DNA of 64,000 nt from assembly GCF_029894165.1 (NCBI RefSeq), contig NZ_JARXXU010000001.1:1302001-1366000 (forward strand). Reading direction: 5' to 3'. The DNA is from Aurantimicrobium minutum (GTDB lineage: Bacteria > Actinomycetota > Actinomycetes > Actinomycetales > Microbacteriaceae). Under the pieces are notes generated by a model, which searched no databases, was not told the origin of the DNA, and worked only from the letters and a program-made list of their open reading frames with translations. Each line of letters begins with the position of its first letter. Position 1 is the first letter of the stretch. The position numbers and the translations under genes were made by a program. Below, piece by piece: positions 62,355 through 64,000 of the stretch.

Positions 62355-63962
62355 ATGTCTTTCCGTATCAAAGTTTCTGGAGCAGCAGAAGCAGCCGTCA
62401 ACACGCACGTTCCTCAGTTGGTGGAGGACCTCGTTGCCTCCAGCATCACGGCACAAGACCCTGCCCTGTGGGGACCAGCTGCGGAAGCAGAGTCAGCGAT
62501 TCGCTTGGGATGGACTGAGTCCGTCGCCCTCTCACGCCCCCTCGTTGCTGAAATTGACGCACTGCGCGATGAACTTCGAGCACAGGGCGTGAACCACATC
62601 GTCCTCGGCGGCATGGGTGGTTCTTCTTTGGCCCCAGAGGTCATCACGGCAACGATGCAGGCTGATTTGACCGTGTTGGACTCGACCGAGCCCGGCCAGA
62701 TCAAAGCAGCCATTACTGACCGCTTGGAAACTACCGCAGTCGTCATCTCCAGCAAGTCGGGTGGCACTGTCGAAACTGACAGCCAGAAGCGCATCTATGA
62801 AGCTGCTTTTGCCGCGGTCGGCATTGACCCCCTCGAGCGCATCATCATTGTGACTGACCCCGGGTCTCCCCTGGATAAGTCCGCCCGTGAGGCCGGATAC
62901 CGCGTCTTTAATGCTGACCCCAACGTGGGTGGCCGCTTCTCGGCTTTGACCGCATTTGGACTTGTCCCCTCCGGACTTGCTGGCGTGGATCTCACCGAAC
63001 TGCTCAACGAGGCAGAGGCCATCTCTCTTGATCTTGCCGTTGACCAAGCTGAAAACCCAGGCCTGATTCTCGGTGCCGCCATTGCGGGAACTTCACCTCT
63101 CAAGAACAAGCTCGGTTTCGTCTCAGATGGAACCCACCTGGTTGGCTTCGCCGACTGGGCAGAGCAGCTCATCGCTGAGTCCACCGGTAAGGAAGGCACG
63201 GGAATTCTTCCCGTCGTTCTTGACGTAGTCTCCCCCGAGCTTTCCGCCGGGTATGAAGATCTCCAGATCATTCGCCTCGTCGACGATGCGCACGAATTCC
63301 ACCTCCTCAAGCATGATCGTCACGAGGGTGAAATCCTTGTCTCAGGCACCTTGGGCGCCATGTTCTTGGTCTTTGAATACGCCACCGCTGTGGCAGGACG
63401 AATCCTGGGCATCAACCCCTTTGACCAGCCTGACGTGGAGTCGGCCAAGATTGCTGCGCGGGCATTGCTCGACAACCGTCCAGCACCCACCGAGCCCCTC
63501 TTCACCAACCACGGCATTGAGGTTCGTGCCCACGGTGATCTGGGAGATGCTTCGACGGTGCGTGAGGCCATCACTGCTGTTCTTGAGCAGCTCCCTGCCG
63601 ACGGATATGTCTCTATTCAGGCATATGTCGACCGGGCAAACTTCCCTGAAGTTGCTGGTGTTCGCGACCTCGTCGCCGCCCGTGCCGGTCGCCCCGTGAC
63701 CTTCGGGTGGGGACCTCGCTTCTTGCACTCCACCGGACAGTTCCATAAGGGCGGTCCAGCTGTGGGTGTCTTCATTCAGATTCTGCAGGCACCCGAGGGT
63801 GACGTTGTTATCCCTGAGCGTCCCTTCACCTTCGGTCAGCTCATTGCAGCGCAGGCTGCCGGAGATGCCAACGTCCTTGCAGAGCACGGTCGTCCCGTTC
63901 TCACCCTGACAATGACGAATCCGAACAAAGAACTCGAAGCCCTCTTCGCGGCGTTCAACTAG
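62355..63962 (+). CDS. pgi: Glucose-6-phosphate isomerase
   Basis: Interconverts glucose and fructose 6-phosphate. 535 residues, two SIS domains: LGGMGGSSLAPEV, VISSKSGGTVETDSQ near the N-terminal sugar-binding site, and FVSDGTHLVGFADWAEQLIAEST, GKEGTGILPVV further on. It belongs to the class found fused with transaldolase elsewhere rather than the classical Escherichia-like type, judged from the short, divergent sequence. No gap after tal; zwf follows after 12 bases. Links PpgK product to glycolysis and to zwf. Confidence 0.93.
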   Translation: MSFRIKVSGAAEAAVNTHVPQLVEDLVASSITAQDPALWGPAAEAESAIRLGWTESVALSRPLVAEIDALRDELRAQGVNHIVLGGMGGSSLAPEVITATMQADLTVLDSTEPGQIKAAITDRLETTAVVISSKSGGTVETDSQKRIYEAAFAAVGIDPLERIIIVTDPGSPLDKSAREAGYRVFNADPNVGGRFSALTAFGLVPSGLAGVDLTELLNEAEAISLDLAVDQAENPGLILGAAIAGTSPLKNKLGFVSDGTHLVGFADWAEQLIAESTGKEGTGILPVVLDVVSPELSAGYEDLQIIRLVDDAHEFHLLKHDRHEGEILVSGTLGAMFLVFEYATAVAGRILGINPFDQPDVESAKIAARALLDNRPAPTEPLFTNHGIEVRAHGDLGDASTVREAITAVLEQLPADGYVSIQAYVDRANFPEVAGVRDLVAARAGRPVTFGWGPRFLHSTGQFHKGGPAVGVFIQILQAPEGDVVIPERPFTFGQLIAAQAAGDANVLAEHGRPVLTLTMTNPNKELEALFAAFN

Positions 63963-63974
63963 TAAGGAACATGC

Positions 63975-64000
63975 ATGTCTCCTGCTGACATCACTGCTGG
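63975..64000 (+). CDS. zwf: Start of glucose-6-phosphate 1-dehydrogenase (partial)
   Basis: An ATG at 63975 with AAGGA seven bases upstream opens the frame M-S-P-A-D-I-T-A and continues to the window edge. Actinobacterial zwf products begin similarly (MSPVEI-T), and zwf follows tal/pgi in this gene order, so zwf is likely, but only eight full codons are visible. Confidence 0.65.

Overview
The window looks like a chromosomal segment of a small-genome actinobacterium, most likely a Microbacteriaceae member of the aquatic Aurantimicrobium/Rhodoluna type. This rests on the mix of actinobacterial marker families (DUF4191, DUF3145, PadR, GlnE with two glutamine synthetases, PpgK, an AceE-type pyruvate dehydrogenase, SUF with a Rieske protein), moderate G+C judged by eye, short intergenic gaps and tRNA genes without an encoded CCA. 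The genus is an inference. From memory, gene order in 1-28 kb resembles M. tuberculosis Rv2213-Rv2245, and 49-64 kb resembles the tkt-tal-zwf / ctaB / suf neighbourhood, so most of the window is conserved core genome.

Layout. 1-6.5 kb: end of a leucyl aminopeptidase, E3 (lpd) and E2 of the 2-oxoacid dehydrogenase, a membrane protein of unknown function, then lipB-lipA and a DUF4191 protein; this pairs the lipoylated enzyme with the lipoate-making enzymes. 6.6-13 kb: nitrogen module with an RDD protein, glnA (preceded by an excellent four-half-site GlnR-like operator) and the opposing glnA2-glnE pair. 13-17.5 kb: nadE, panB, a small SPOR-like protein, map, ppgK. 17.5-21 kb (minus): a disordered acidic protein, NIF3, a coiled-coil protein with an eroded zinc ribbon, RNase HI, the RNase P RNA; then tRNA-Val. 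21-29.4 kb: ahpE diverging from aceE-fasR-fabD-fabH-acpP-fabF, which joins acetyl-CoA supply to fatty acid synthesis. 29.4-34 kb: DUF3145, PadR, DUF1684, a response regulator/histidine kinase pair, tRNA-Met(CAT). 34.2-38.3 kb: glycosyltransferase, DMT-type membrane protein, def, azlCD, tRNA-Asn.

38.3-48 kb (all minus): tightly packed genes including TRIC-type channel, recO, uppS, a CDP-glycerol-transferase-like protein, a DsbA-family protein, dusB, dgt, dnaG and a 2-hydroxyacid dehydrogenase, many with 1-4 base overlaps. 48-49.2 kb: a collagen-like surface protein, the clearest accessory gene here. 49.3-53 kb: ABC-F ATPase, bioY, metB. 52.9-56.8 kb: suf cluster sufB-sufD-Rieske-sufC-sufT, lacking sufS/sufU/sufR. 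57-58.9 kb: convergent ctaA and ctaB (heme A/O). 59-64 kb: tkt, tal, pgi and the first codons of zwf.

No insertion sequence, prophage, integrase, CRISPR array or defence island is visible. I found no convincing new multi-gene system. The most interesting items are the collagen-like protein, the GlnR-like operator, a terminator-like hairpin built into the 3' end of an opposing coding region, and several degenerate or reduced versions of known proteins.
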